Positions 17,368-26,149 of a DNA stretch of 64,000 nucleotides are shown in pieces. Source of the stretch: Lysobacter_L cavernae. GTDB taxonomy: Bacteria; Pseudomonadota; Gammaproteobacteria; Xanthomonadales; Xanthomonadaceae. The stretch spans positions 62,001 to 126,000 of the forward strand of contig NZ_JBHRXK010000002.1 in the NCBI RefSeq assembly GCF_042648505.1, given 5' to 3'. The notes below the pieces were generated by a model that was not told where the DNA came from, ran no database searches, and worked only from the letters and a program-made list of their open reading frames with translations. Made by a program: the position numbers and the translations under genes. How positions within the stretch are numbered: the stretch's first letter is position 1; each line of letters starts with the position of its first letter.

Positions 17368-19049
17368 GCGTTCTCCTTGGCCTTGCGGCCACGCTTTCTC
17401 GTGATGGAGCCATCCGCCGCGCGCGTGGCGCGGATGCGCGCAAGCAGTGCGCTGGCGGGTTCGTCGTTGGGGTCCTGTGGGACCAGTTGGCCGGCGAAGG
17501 CGGACTTGAGGATGTTTTTGCGTTGTGCGGCGGCTTGGGTGAGGGCGTGTTCGATGGCTGCTTGCTGCTCCTTAACGGCTGCGAGCGCAGCATTCAACGT
17601 AACAGCGATCTCGACTTGCTCGAATGGCGATGGAAGCGGAACTGCAAGCGCTTTGACAATTTGAAGATTGAGATTGGGCTGTACGCCACCGGACGCCTGT
17701 TTGCGCATCGCTTCGTAGGCGTCGAGCAGGAACGTTCTCACATGCGACCTGGCCTCTATAGCCGGCTGCTCGAAAACAATGGCTGCAATCGCCTGATTTA
17801 TGGTTGACGAAAAGGTGAGCTCAGCGCACTTTCCTCTCGTCTTTCCTTCACCGTACATCGCTACAAGCAACGTGCCCGCTGGATACATCTGCAGCCGACA
17901 TTCGTCCACTGCAGCCTGTGTGACGTATTCGGTTGCTGAAGTGACGAATTCGTCGTTAAGTGCGCCACTGGTCGTCCACGGAATTTCGCCGCCATCGAAG
18001 TAAGCGCGCTTCGAGCGCAATGGGGTGACACCGGTTCCGACATGTGCAACCTGATCAATCGTCGCCCACGTCCACCCGTCCGGCAGCGGCGGCAGGTCGC
18101 TGAGGTCGGGCTCAATGGGTTGCGGGTACTTGGCTTGCCAGTCCTTCGGCGGCGTCTTGCCTTGGTCGGCGAAGCGGGCGAGTTGCTTCTGCTCCCAGCG
18201 GGCGCGGCGTTCGCTGAGGATGCGTTGCAGCAGGTCGGCGCCGGTTTCGCCTTGGCCCCTTCCCCCGCTTGCGGGGGAAGGTTGGGATGGGGGCGCGTGG
18301 TGCGGTGAGGCTGCACGCGTCGTGTTGCCCCCACCCTCTCCCTCCCCCGCAAGCGGGGGAGGGAGAGGGACAGGGACTGTTCCGATGCGAGCCGCGCGCC
18401 AGTCGGCGGTCAGGGCGCCTTCCACCGCCGCCTTCAGCAGGGACTGCCGGTACTGCGCCAGCTTGCGCTGCGCAGCCTTGAGTTCGGCCACGCCGGCGTC
18501 GAGGTCGGACAGCAGTTCTTCCAGCTTTTCGACGATGCGGGTTTGCTCGGCGCGTGGAGCTACAGGAACAACATGCAACGCAAGCTCACTACTCTTGATG
18601 TTGTTGATGTTTGAACCAGCGGAGATTTCGGAGATTGCGCTTCGATACTCTGGTGATTCGAAGTAATAGCCAACGTACCTCGGATCTACTTCAACGGCTG
18701 GGCGAATGACAGTACAAAATGCGCCGAATGAAACCGGGGCAAACTCGGCAACCATTTGCCCTGCCTTTCCGACGACGTCCTTGCTCCCGCTTGAAGACGC
18801 GATGACGATGTCGCCGCGCCGGATAATTTGATCGGAAGATACATAGCGTTTCGGAACGTGGACAAGACCATCGAACGTCAACGAGCTACCGGTGATGTTC
18901 GTTGCGCGAATTAATGGCACGGAGTCACTTGCGGGAGATGACGAGGCATCTTCCTTCTTGTAGGACACACCCCGCATCAGGTCGGCGAGCCCAGAAAGCT
19001 CTGACTTGGACCAGCTTGGCGGTACCTCCGCAACAGAATCATCACTCAC
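17364..19049 (-). CDS. hsdS: Type I restriction-modification system, specificity subunit
   Basis: Determines the target sequence of the HsdRMS complex. The 561 residues hold two target-recognition domains (about 10-180 and 320-480), each followed by a helical conserved region (EQTRIVEKLEELLSDLDAGV and a second copy near QVEIAVTLNAALAAV). The start is GTG, overlapping the hsdR stop by GTGA. The recognition domains are visibly more AT-rich than the flanks, as usual for exchanged TRDs. Residues about 227-265 of the central linker are encoded by a pair of GC-rich palindromes and read as PLPPPLAGEGEGG...SQPSPASGGRG, an in-frame repeat insertion that keeps the gene open. Confidence 0.93.
   Translation of the reverse strand: MSDDSVAEVPPSWSKSELSGLADLMRGVSYKKEDASSSPASDSVPLIRATNITGSSLTFDGLVHVPKRYVSSDQIIRRGDIVIASSSGSKDVVGKAGQMVAEFAPVSFGAFCTVIRPAVEVDPRYVGYYFESPEYRSAISEISAGSNINNIKSSELALHVVPVAPRAEQTRIVEKLEELLSDLDAGVAELKAAQRKLAQYRQSLLKAAVEGALTADWRAARIGTVPVPLPPPLAGEGEGGGNTTRAASPHHAPPSQPSPASGGRGQGETGADLLQRILSERRARWEQKQLARFADQGKTPPKDWQAKYPQPIEPDLSDLPPLPDGWTWATIDQVAHVGTGVTPLRSKRAYFDGGEIPWTTSGALNDEFVTSATEYVTQAAVDECRLQMYPAGTLLVAMYGEGKTRGKCAELTFSSTINQAIAAIVFEQPAIEARSHVRTFLLDAYEAMRKQASGGVQPNLNLQIVKALAVPLPSPFEQVEIAVTLNAALAAVKEQQAAIEHALTQAAAQRKNILKSAFAGQLVPQDPNDEPASALLARIRATRAADGSITRKRGRKAKENA
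18256..18369. repeat. Palindrome pair inserted in frame into hsdS
   Basis: The left hairpin is CTTCCCCCGC-TT-GCGGGGGAAG (18259-18280). The right hairpin has 17-base perfect arms with loop AA (18334-18369). About 53 bases separate them. The arrangement is that of a REPIN-like doublet, and all 114 bases are coding. Confidence 0.75.
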
Positions 19050-21859
19050 GCCACCAACTCCTCATTCATCTCCACCAGCAACCCATCCAGTTCCTCTCCA
19101 AACACCGCCCATGCCTTCTGCAAGCCGCCCTTGTCGGCCAGTTGGGCGTAGTCGAAATCCTCGCGCTCGATGCGGCAGCTGCTGGCGATATGATCCTTGA
19201 CCAGGCGCAGCCAGGCCATCTGTTCCGGCGTGAACGCGGTGGCGCGGCGGGCATTGTGGCGGAATACCCAGTCGGCGAAACGCTTGTCCACCGATTCGGC
19301 AAACGGACGCAACTCCTCGTCCATGCCCAGCGCGAAGCGCACCAGCGACACCAGGTCGGTCAGCTGGCGGCGGATGCCATTGCCCTTGACCTTGCTCTCC
19401 TGCACGCGCGCATAGGCCGACCACAGGCGCTCGGTGGTCAGCATCAGCGGCGGGCGCTGCAGGGCGTCGTGCAGGTCCTCGATCATGTCGAAGGTCAACG
19501 CGCGGCGGCGGTAGGGCTGGGCGTAGAAGAAGCCCAGCGCGGCAATCTGGTCGCGGTGCTCGCGCAGGTAGTCGCTGAACTGGCGCACCACGGCTTCGGC
19601 ATTGGCCTGCGCCTGTCCGGCGTACTCGCTGCGCGTCACGGTGTCGATATTGATCGTGTCGATCAGCTGCTCGCGCTCACGGCGCGCGGCTTCGATCAGC
19701 TCGCGCAGCGCCGGGTCGTCGAAGGGTTGGCAGGCGGTGGCGACGCGCTGGCGGCGGGCGGCGTCGAGTTCATCGTTGCTCAGGCTGTCGGCGCTGCGGG
19801 TGATGCCGGCGGCGTGGGCGGCATCGAGTGCATCGGCGGTGATGCGGTCCGGGTCCAGCGCCTGCACCAGCCCGCGCGCCAGGTCCTGCAGGCCGATGCC
19901 GCCGCTGGCCTGCTTGATCCGCGCCAGCGCCTTGTCGTCCAACTGCTTGCCCAGGCGCACCAGCCGGTTGCCGAGGCTGAGCACGGTGTCCTCGTCGCGG
20001 GCGCCGACGGCGATGCCCTTGAGCAGGTTGTCCAGCGAGACGGTGGGCTTTTTCTCCAGCGGGCGGCTTTCGGTCTTGAGCGACTTCTCCACGCCCACCG
20101 CGTCGATCAGCACGAAGTGGGTCTTGGCGCTATCCGCACTGTTGCTGACCTTCTTCAGTGACTCGGCATCCAGGCTGCGCACGCCGCGGCCTTTCATCTG
20201 TTCGTAGTAGCCGCGGCTGCGCACGTCGCGCATGAACAGCAACACTTCCAGTGGTTTCACGTCGGTGCCGGTGGCGATCATGTCGACGGTGACGGCGATG
20301 CGCGGGTGGTAGTCGTTGCGGAAGCTGGCCAGCACGCTGTCGGCGTCGTCGCCGGGCACGGGCTTGCCGGTGTCGGCATCGATGCCGGCGCGGTAGGTGA
20401 CCTTCTTGCAGAAGGCGTTGCCCTGGCCGTAGACCTCGCGCACGGTGCGGATGATGTCGTCGGCGTGGCTGTCGGTCTTGGCGAAGATCAGGGTCTTGGG
20501 GGTTTCGGTGCGGTTGGGGAAGATCTTGCCTTCCACGGCGGCCTTCATCGCCTGGATCACCTGGCGGATCTGGCTGGGGTTGACCACCGACTTGTCCAGG
20601 TCGGTGGCGGTGTAGGCGGTGTCTTCCTCGGTCTGGGCCCAGCGCCTGGCGCGGGTCTGGCGGTCGCGGTGGTCGATCCACTCTTTGGCTTCCAGCATCG
20701 CCCCGGCGCGGCTGATGTCGGTCTCGATCTCGTAGACGTCGTAGCCGACGTTGACGCCATCGACCACCGACTGCTCGTAGCTGTACTCGGCGACCACGTT
20801 CTCGTTGAAGAAGCCGTAGGTGCGCTGGTCCGGCGTGGCGGTGAGGCCGATCAGGAAGGCATCGAAGTAATCCAGCACCTGCTTCCACAGGTTGTAGATG
20901 CTGCGGTGGCACTCGTCGATGACGATGAAATCGAACTCCTCGATCGGCACCTTCGGGTTGTATTGCACCAGCCGCGCCTGCGACGGCGCCTGCCCGAGTT
21001 CGTTGAGCGAGATGTCCTCGGCGGACTCGTCGATGGGTTCGCCCGACAGGATGGAGTACATGCGCTGGATGGTGCTGATGCAGACCTGGGCGTGCGGGTC
21101 GATGGCGCTGCTGGACAGGCGCTGGACGTTGTACAGCTCGGTGAACTTGCGGGCGTCGTCCGGCGGCGTGTAGGCCATGAACTCCTGGTGCGCCTGCTTG
21201 CCCAGGTTGCGGGTATCGACCAGGAACAGGATGCGCTTGGCGCCGCCGAACTTGAGCAGGCGGTAGACCGAGGTGATGGCGGTGAAGGTCTTGCCGGCGC
21301 CGGTGGCCATGTGCACCAGGGCGCGCGGTTTGTTGGCCGCCAGCGATTTTTCCAGCCCGGTGACGGCGCTGACCTGACAGTCGCGCAGGTTGCGCGCGGG
21401 CAGCGGCGGCATCTGCTCGGCGAGGCGGCGGCGCAGGGTGTCGGATTGCGCGGCCCAGTCGGCCAGCGTTTTTGGGCGGAAAAAGTGGAACAGCTCGCGG
21501 GCGCGTGGCGCGGGGTCGGCGCCGTCGGTGAAGAAAATGATCTGGCCGGTGCTTTCGTACAGGAAGCGCAGCGGCAATTCGCCCTTGCGCCACTTCAGGG
21601 TGGCGTTGGCGTAGCGCTCGGTCTGGGTCTCGTGGGCGCTGAGGTTGGCGCCGGCATCGTCGCGCTTGGCTTCGATCACGCCAACCGGCTGCCGGTCGAC
21701 GAACAGCAGGTAGTCGGCCGGGCCGGTGTCGGTGGGGTATTCGCGCACCGCGACGCCCGGGCCGGCACCGAGGTTGAGTTGCTTCATGTCCTGGACGACC
21801 CAGCCGGCGGATTCGAGCTTCTGGTCGATGAGCTGGCGGGCTTTGGCTTCCGGCGTCAT
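19046..21859 (-). CDS. hsdR: Type I restriction-modification system, restriction subunit
   Basis: ATP-dependent translocase and nuclease subunit. From ATG 21859 the protein is 937 residues. The N-terminal nuclease domain has D49 with IEAKRD (E63, K65). The helicase core has MATGAGKT (Walker A, K190), IDECH (315-318) and GLTATP (338-343), followed by RecA2 with TVDMIATGTDVKPLEVLLFM (broken at 20) and a C-terminal EcoEI-type domain that binds the methylase. The frame stays open 74 codons further up through a REPIN, which is not credible as coding. The stop overlaps the hsdS start, so hsdR is first in the operon. Confidence 0.95.
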   Translation of the reverse strand: MTPEAKARQLIDQKLESAGWVVQDMKQLNLGAGPGVAVREYPTDTGPADYLLFVDRQPVGVIEAKRDDAGANLSAHETQTERYANATLKWRKGELPLRFLYESTGQIIFFTDGADPAPRARELFHFFRPKTLADWAAQSDTLRRRLAEQMPPLPARNLRDCQVSAVTGLEKSLAANKPRALVHMATGAGKTFTAITSVYRLLKFGGAKRILFLVDTRNLGKQAHQEFMAYTPPDDARKFTELYNVQRLSSSAIDPHAQVCISTIQRMYSILSGEPIDESAEDISLNELGQAPSQARLVQYNPKVPIEEFDFIVIDECHRSIYNLWKQVLDYFDAFLIGLTATPDQRTYGFFNENVVAEYSYEQSVVDGVNVGYDVYEIETDISRAGAMLEAKEWIDHRDRQTRARRWAQTEEDTAYTATDLDKSVVNPSQIRQVIQAMKAAVEGKIFPNRTETPKTLIFAKTDSHADDIIRTVREVYGQGNAFCKKVTYRAGIDADTGKPVPGDDADSVLASFRNDYHPRIAVTVDMIATGTDVKPLEVLLFMRDVRSRGYYEQMKGRGVRSLDAESLKKVSNSADSAKTHFVLIDAVGVEKSLKTESRPLEKKPTVSLDNLLKGIAVGARDEDTVLSLGNRLVRLGKQLDDKALARIKQASGGIGLQDLARGLVQALDPDRITADALDAAHAAGITRSADSLSNDELDAARRQRVATACQPFDDPALRELIEAARREREQLIDTINIDTVTRSEYAGQAQANAEAVVRQFSDYLREHRDQIAALGFFYAQPYRRRALTFDMIEDLHDALQRPPLMLTTERLWSAYARVQESKVKGNGIRRQLTDLVSLVRFALGMDEELRPFAESVDKRFADWVFRHNARRATAFTPEQMAWLRLVKDHIASSCRIEREDFDYAQLADKGGLQKAWAVFGEELDGLLVEMNEELVA

Positions 21860-21918
21860 GGCGCCCCCAACGCTGATGGTGGCAGGCAGTTTATAGACTC
21901 GCCCCTCGAATAATCGTT

Positions 21919-21997
21919 GTAGGAGCGGCTTCAGCCGCGAGCTTTGGGTGGACGCCCCATGGACAGGCGAAAGGCTCGCGGCTGAAGCCGCTCCTGG
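21919..21997. repeat. REPIN: inverted pair of GTAG-type REPs
   Basis: One unit at 21919-21942 starts GTAGGAGCGGCTTCAGC and its inverted partner is at 21974-21997, 31 bases apart. It lies in the leader region of hsdR, between its start and the next gene, and may terminate or stabilise transcripts. Confidence 0.85.
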
Positions 21998-22241
21998 ATC
22001 AAACACCATTCGGGCCGGATCAAGGTGGCAGGCCCAGCCTGCGCAGGCCCTGGACTTCAACGTCGAACCTTTTTGCCTCACGCCTCGAAGCTACGGGCCT
22101 CAAAGTCGACGGTTTGAGCCTGACGCCCGAGGCACCCCGGCCTCGAGGTCGAAGTGAAATGCCGCACCCCGCAGGCCCATCGGCTTTCGCCCGAGGCCGC
22201 CGAGCCTCGCCCCTTGCGGCACAGGGCCTGGCCCCCGAAGC
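21998..22241. other. Gene-free stretch between hsdR and the next gene
   Basis: No gene is supported. The stretch is dense in short GAGGC/GCCTC words and in imperfect copies of a CCTCNANGTCGA-like word (near 22055, 22098 and 22142), so it may be decayed repeat DNA. It should contain the hsdR promoter on the minus strand, but no convincing -35/-10 pair is seen. Confidence 0.4.
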
Positions 22242-22286
22242 AAAAAGCCTGGCGGACGAGGCGTTGGCGCCTCACCCGCCAGGCTT
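22242..22286 (-). terminator. Rho-independent terminator of the 155-residue gene
   Basis: On the minus strand AAGCCTGGCGG pairs with CCGCCAGGCTT, with a nested GAGGCGCC/GGCGTTGGCGCC-type hairpin in the loop, followed by TTTTTG. It begins about 30 bases after the stop at 22315. Confidence 0.85.
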
Positions 22287-22314
22287 GATCACTCACACAC
22301 CGTCCGCGCCGGTT

Positions 22315-22782
22315 TCAGGCCACCGGGGCAGGCTCGGCGGCACGCGACGGCTTGGCAAACCGCGCCGACAGGTCCTTGCGCGCGGTCTTCAGCGCCTCGT
22401 TCTTGCCGGACACCTTGAGCAGGCCGTAGCCCTCCAGGGCGACGGTGATGATGTCGCTGCCCAGCGCCAGGGCGGTGTCGTCGGCGCGTTCGACCAGTTG
22501 CTCCAGCTGCTGCAGGCGCGGGCGCAACAGGTCCAGGGCCGCCAAGTCGGCCTGCGCTTCGGCCAGGTTGAGGCTGGGCGGGATGATCTGCGGGTTGGCG
22601 GCCAGCACCGACAAGGTCTGCCGGCAGAAGACCTCGGACTTGTCGCCCATCTTGTACAGGTCGCGGCGCTGCGAGGGTTGCAACGCGATCATCGGGGCAA
22701 AGACACGGCGCAACGTGGCGATGGCGGTGTCGGCATCGGCGAGGTCCTGCGCCGACAGGTTCAGCGAGACAAGGTTCTGCAT
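22315..22782 (-). CDS. Conserved hypothetical protein, all-helical
   Basis: A 155-residue soluble protein that I cannot assign to a named family. It appears all-alpha, with a conserved-looking core around RRDLYKMGDKSEVFCRQTL and a second helical stretch LGSDIITVALEGYGLLKVSG. There is no signal peptide or TM segment. ATG 22782 follows a weak GGA-containing leader. A clear terminator follows the gene, and REPINs lie beyond its 5' side, so it is a monocistron. It adjoins the restriction island, but nothing in the sequence links it to restriction. Confidence 0.75.
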   Translation of the reverse strand: MQNLVSLNLSAQDLADADTAIATLRRVFAPMIALQPSQRRDLYKMGDKSEVFCRQTLSVLAANPQIIPPSLNLAEAQADLAALDLLRPRLQQLEQLVERADDTALALGSDIITVALEGYGLLKVSGKNEALKTARKDLSARFAKPSRAAEPAPVA

Positions 22783-22949
22783 TGGCTATTCCTTACGTCC
22801 ATTAGCGAGTCCGGGCATGCCGAGAAAGGCTGGGCCGGACGGTCCATGCTCCGCCGCGTTCCATGCGGTCGGTGGGGGCTCGTGCCGAACGGATCGACGC
22901 AGGAGCTGGCGCAGTGTCGAGCACGGCATCGGCGACAACAAGCGCGGAC

Positions 22950-23022
22950 GTAGCCCGGGTAAGCGCAGCGCACCCGGGGATGGCAGCCCCGGATGCGGCC
23001 TTCGGCCTTATCCGGGCTACGA
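22950..23022. repeat. Inverted pair of family 2 palindromic repeats
   Basis: Begins GTAGCCCGGGTAAGCGC and ends with the inverse CCGGGCTAC. The left unit is nearly identical to the single copy at 11355-11384; the right unit (about 22988-23022) is a related, inverted copy with a GGCC-TTC-GGCC centre. Confidence 0.8.
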
Positions 23023-23036
23023 CTTGCTGATCTTCT

Positions 23037-23133
23037 GTAGGAGCGGCTTCAGCCGCGAGCTTTTGCGCTTGCAATAGCGATGCATGGCCCCGCGGGTTGC
23101 CCACTAAAAGCTCGCGGCTGAAGCCGCTCCTAC
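23037..23133. repeat. REPIN: second inverted pair of GTAG-type REPs
   Basis: Units at 23037-23060 and 23110-23133 are exact inverse copies, 49 bases apart. The pair lies 14 bases after the family 2 doublet and ends 45 bases before the MFS-acyltransferase start, so most of this 396-base gap is repeat DNA. Confidence 0.88.
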
Positions 23134-23178
23134 AAGCGCAATCGGCTCTGTTAGGCTCGCGCAAACCCCGGAGGCCGC

Positions 23179-25095
23179 ATGGCGCATAACCAGTTCGAGC
23201 TGCTCAAGCAGCGCCGCTTCCTGCCGTTCTTCATCACCCAGTGTCTGGGCGCGTTCAACGACAACGTCTACCGCCAGGCCATCATCGGCCTGCTGTTCTG
23301 GCTGGGCGTGTCGCCGGAGCAGCGCACGCTGTACACCAATCTGGCGCCGGCGCTGTTCATCGCGCCCTACTTCCTGTTCTCGGCCACCGCCGGGCAGATC
23401 GCCGAGAAGCTGGAGAAGTCGAAGCTGATCCGCATCACCACGACGATGGAGATCGTCATCATGTCGCTGGCGGCAGTCGGCTTCTTGACCCAGAGCATGA
23501 CCGTTCTGCTGGTCGCGCTGTTCTCCACCGGATTGCAATCGACGCTGTTCGGACCGGTCAAGTATTCGATCCTGCCGTCGGTGCTCAAGCCCGAGGAACT
23601 GACCGGCGGCAACGGCCTGGTCGAGATGGGCACGTCGATCTCGATCCTGGTCGGCATGATCTTCGGCGGGCTGATCTTCGCGCTCGCCGGGGCGCACGGA
23701 CCGGTCGTCGCCGCCACCGCGATCGTGGTGCTGGCGATCACCGGCAACCTGGTCAGCCGTGCGATCCCGCGCGCCGAGGCCGGCGCACCGGAGTTGCGGA
23801 TCAACTGGAATCCGCTCCCTGAATCGATCGCGATCCTGCATCTGGCCAAGCGCCAGCCGGCGGTGCGCAACGCCATCCTCGGCGTGTCGTGGTTCTGGTT
23901 CATCGGCACGGTGCTGACCTCGCAGCTGCCGACCTACGCCGAGACCAACCTCGGCGGCAGCGGCACGCTCTACATCTTCGCGCTGGCGCTGTTCTCGGTC
24001 GGCACCGGCGTCGGCTCGATGCTGTGCGAGCGGCTGTCGGCGCGCACGGTGGAGATCGGCCTGGTGCCGCTGGGCGCGTTCGGCATCAGCGCGTTCATGA
24101 TCGACCTGTACTTTGCCCGCAGCGGCGCGGCGCCGGCGCAGGTGTCGACCGTCGTGGCGTTCCTGCAGCAGCCCGGCAGCTGGCGCATCGTCATCGACCT
24201 GGTCGGCATCGGCCTGTTCGCCGGCTTCTTCGTGGTGCCGCTGTTCGCGCTGATCCAGAGCCGCACACCGCGCAATGAAGTCTCGCGCGTGATCGCCGGC
24301 ATGAACATCCAGAACGCCGCCTTCATCGTGTTGGCCGCGGTGCTGGGCATCGTCGTGCAGCGCTTCCTCGGCTGGAGCATCCCGCAGGTGTTCCTGGCGG
24401 TGGCGATCGCCAATGTGATCGTTGCGATCTACATCTTCACGATCGTGCCCGAGTTTTTGATGCGCTTCCTCAGTTGGGTGCTGGTGCGCGGGCTGTACCG
24501 CTTGCGCCTGCACGGCATCGAGAAGCACGTCCCGGACGAAGGCCCGGCGCTGATCGTGTGCAACCACGTCAGCTACATGGACGCGTTGATCCTGGCGGCC
24601 AGCATCCCGCGGCCGGTGCGCTTCGTCATGTACTACAAGATCTTCAACATCCCGGTGATGAGCTGGATCTTCCGCACCGCCAAGGCCATCCCGATCGCCG
24701 GCGCCAAGGAAGACCCGGCGCTGATGCAGCGCGCGTTCGACGAGATCGACGCGGCCTTGGCGCAGGGCGAGATCGTCGGCCTCTTCCCCGAAGGAGCGTT
24801 GACGAAGGACGGAGCGATCGCGCCGTTCAAGTCCGGTGTCGAACGCATCCTCGAACGCACCCGCGACGCCGGCCGCCCGGTGCCGGTGATCCCGATGGCG
24901 CTGCGCAACATGTGGACCAGCATGTGGAGCCGACGCAGCACGTCATCCAAAGGCAGCCGCCTGGCGCGCATGCGCGTGCCGCGCCGGTTCCGAGCGCATG
25001 TCGAGGTGATGGCCGATGCGCCGCTCGACGGCGCCACGGTCGATGCGGCGCAGCTCGAAGCCCAAGTACGGTCGCTGCGCGGTGACGCCGCATAG
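23179..25095 (+). CDS. MFS transporter-acyltransferase fusion (LplT-Aas type, without synthetase domain)
   Basis: A 638-residue inner-membrane protein. Residues about 10-415 form a 12-helix MFS domain resembling lysophospholipid transporter LplT (FITQCLGAFNDNVYRQ at the N-terminus). Residues about 440-630 form a PlsC-type 1-acylglycerophosphate acyltransferase with the catalytic NHVSYMD box and FPEGALTKDG. The pair predicts flipping of lysophospholipid inward and re-acylation. The third domain present in many relatives, an acyl-ACP synthetase, is absent here, so the acyl donor must come from elsewhere. The transcript leader consists largely of REPINs. Family calls are firm, substrates inferred. 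Confidence 0.93.
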   Translation: MAHNQFELLKQRRFLPFFITQCLGAFNDNVYRQAIIGLLFWLGVSPEQRTLYTNLAPALFIAPYFLFSATAGQIAEKLEKSKLIRITTTMEIVIMSLAAVGFLTQSMTVLLVALFSTGLQSTLFGPVKYSILPSVLKPEELTGGNGLVEMGTSISILVGMIFGGLIFALAGAHGPVVAATAIVVLAITGNLVSRAIPRAEAGAPELRINWNPLPESIAILHLAKRQPAVRNAILGVSWFWFIGTVLTSQLPTYAETNLGGSGTLYIFALALFSVGTGVGSMLCERLSARTVEIGLVPLGAFGISAFMIDLYFARSGAAPAQVSTVVAFLQQPGSWRIVIDLVGIGLFAGFFVVPLFALIQSRTPRNEVSRVIAGMNIQNAAFIVLAAVLGIVVQRFLGWSIPQVFLAVAIANVIVAIYIFTIVPEFLMRFLSWVLVRGLYRLRLHGIEKHVPDEGPALIVCNHVSYMDALILAASIPRPVRFVMYYKIFNIPVMSWIFRTAKAIPIAGAKEDPALMQRAFDEIDAALAQGEIVGLFPEGALTKDGAIAPFKSGVERILERTRDAGRPVPVIPMALRNMWTSMWSRRSTSSKGSRLARMRVPRRFRAHVEVMADAPLDGATVDAAQLEAQVRSLRGDAA

Positions 25096-25108
25096 CATCA
25101 TGCTGTTT

Positions 25109-25132
25109 GTAGGAGCGGCTTCCGCGCGTCAG
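25109..25132 (+). repeat. Degenerate single GTAG-type REP
   Basis: Starts GTAGGAGCGGCTTC like the full copies, then diverges after 14 bases. It lies between two convergent genes. Confidence 0.6.
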
Positions 25133-25148
25133 GGCCGCGCAAACGGCC

Positions 25149-26087
25149 TCAGCTCACCCAGCCGGCGATGACGAACAGTGCCAGCACTGCCAGCCAGACC
25201 AGCAGGCTGCGCCAGACCAGACTCATCGCGTCGCGCAGTTCGGGCAGCTCGCCCGTCGCGATGGTGAGCGGCGGTGGCGGTGGCAGCCCCGCTTCGCCGG
25301 CTTCGACGCTGCCGTTGTCATCGGCGTAGTCGGCGGCCTCCTCCGCCAGTTCGCTGCGCACGCTGGCGCGTGCGACCGCGCCGAGGAAACGCAGGTCGAG
25401 ATTGAATGCGGCGCCGCCGGACTCGCGCCAGGCGCCGAGCACGGTGTCGAAATTGCCGACCAGCGCCAGCGACAGGGTCATCAGCTGCGTCACCGGCCAA
25501 TCGAGGAGCGCCAGTACGGTCTGTGCGCCGCTGCGGGTCTCGTCCGGCAAGGCGCGTGCGGATTCGCCTTCTGCCGACAAGGCCGTCAACCGGTACAGCA
25601 ACGCACCGAACGGGCCGAGCAGCAGGAACCAGAGCAACACGCCAAACCAGCGGCGCAGTGCGTTGCGGAACACCGCCTCGACCAGCGCGCCGCCGTCGAG
25701 CGAGGGCGTGCCGCCTTCCGGCCACAGCGCCGTGGCCGCGGCGCGGCGCGACGCAGAGTCGTTGGCGTCGACGATCGCATCGACGTCCAGATCCAGGTCG
25801 CGCGGCCCCCAGGCGTAGAACAGCGCGGCGATGCCGAACGCGAGGCCAGCCAGGCCGAACAACGGTTCCGCCAGTGCCAGCTGGAACAGCCCGACCGCAA
25901 GCAGCGGCGGCAGCAGGGCGATGGCGATGCCCCAGCGCCCACGCCAGATACCCTCCGCGGGAAAGCGGCCATCGAGCCAGCGCAGCCAGTCCTGGTACCA
26001 GCCGTAGTGACGCACCGACACCACCAGCGACTGGGCGAGGTGGCCAAGCACGAGCGCAACGACGACGGCGATCAGGGTGGCGGACAT
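25149..26087 (-). CDS. ampE: AmpE-like inner-membrane regulatory protein
   Basis: A 312-residue membrane protein of the AmpE family, related to cobalamin-biosynthesis CbiB. Hydrophobic segments are at about residues 3-22, 55-72, 75-95, 140-165 and 290-311. The conserved WFGVLLWFLLLGPFGALLYR segment and the N-terminal LGHLAQSLVVSVRHYGWYQDW region are typical. AmpE accompanies AmpD in beta-lactamase regulation in enterics, but no ampD or ampC is in this window. It ends the operon DUF6776-bactofilin-DUF6776-erpA-nudC-ampE. Confidence 0.85.
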   Translation of the reverse strand: MSATLIAVVVALVLGHLAQSLVVSVRHYGWYQDWLRWLDGRFPAEGIWRGRWGIAIALLPPLLAVGLFQLALAEPLFGLAGLAFGIAALFYAWGPRDLDLDVDAIVDANDSASRRAAATALWPEGGTPSLDGGALVEAVFRNALRRWFGVLLWFLLLGPFGALLYRLTALSAEGESARALPDETRSGAQTVLALLDWPVTQLMTLSLALVGNFDTVLGAWRESGGAAFNLDLRFLGAVARASVRSELAEEAADYADDNGSVEAGEAGLPPPPPLTIATGELPELRDAMSLVWRSLLVWLAVLALFVIAGWVS

Positions 26088-26149
26088 TGCGCAGAGCCTC
26101 CAGGCGTCGCGGCGATGGATGACGCGATTCTAGCCTGCCTCACCGCTGT

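Noticed and set aside
21859..22081. N-terminal extension of hsdR by 74 residues
   Set aside because: The extension reads through a REPIN and has no similarity to HsdR, and the conserved N-terminus begins at ATG 21859.
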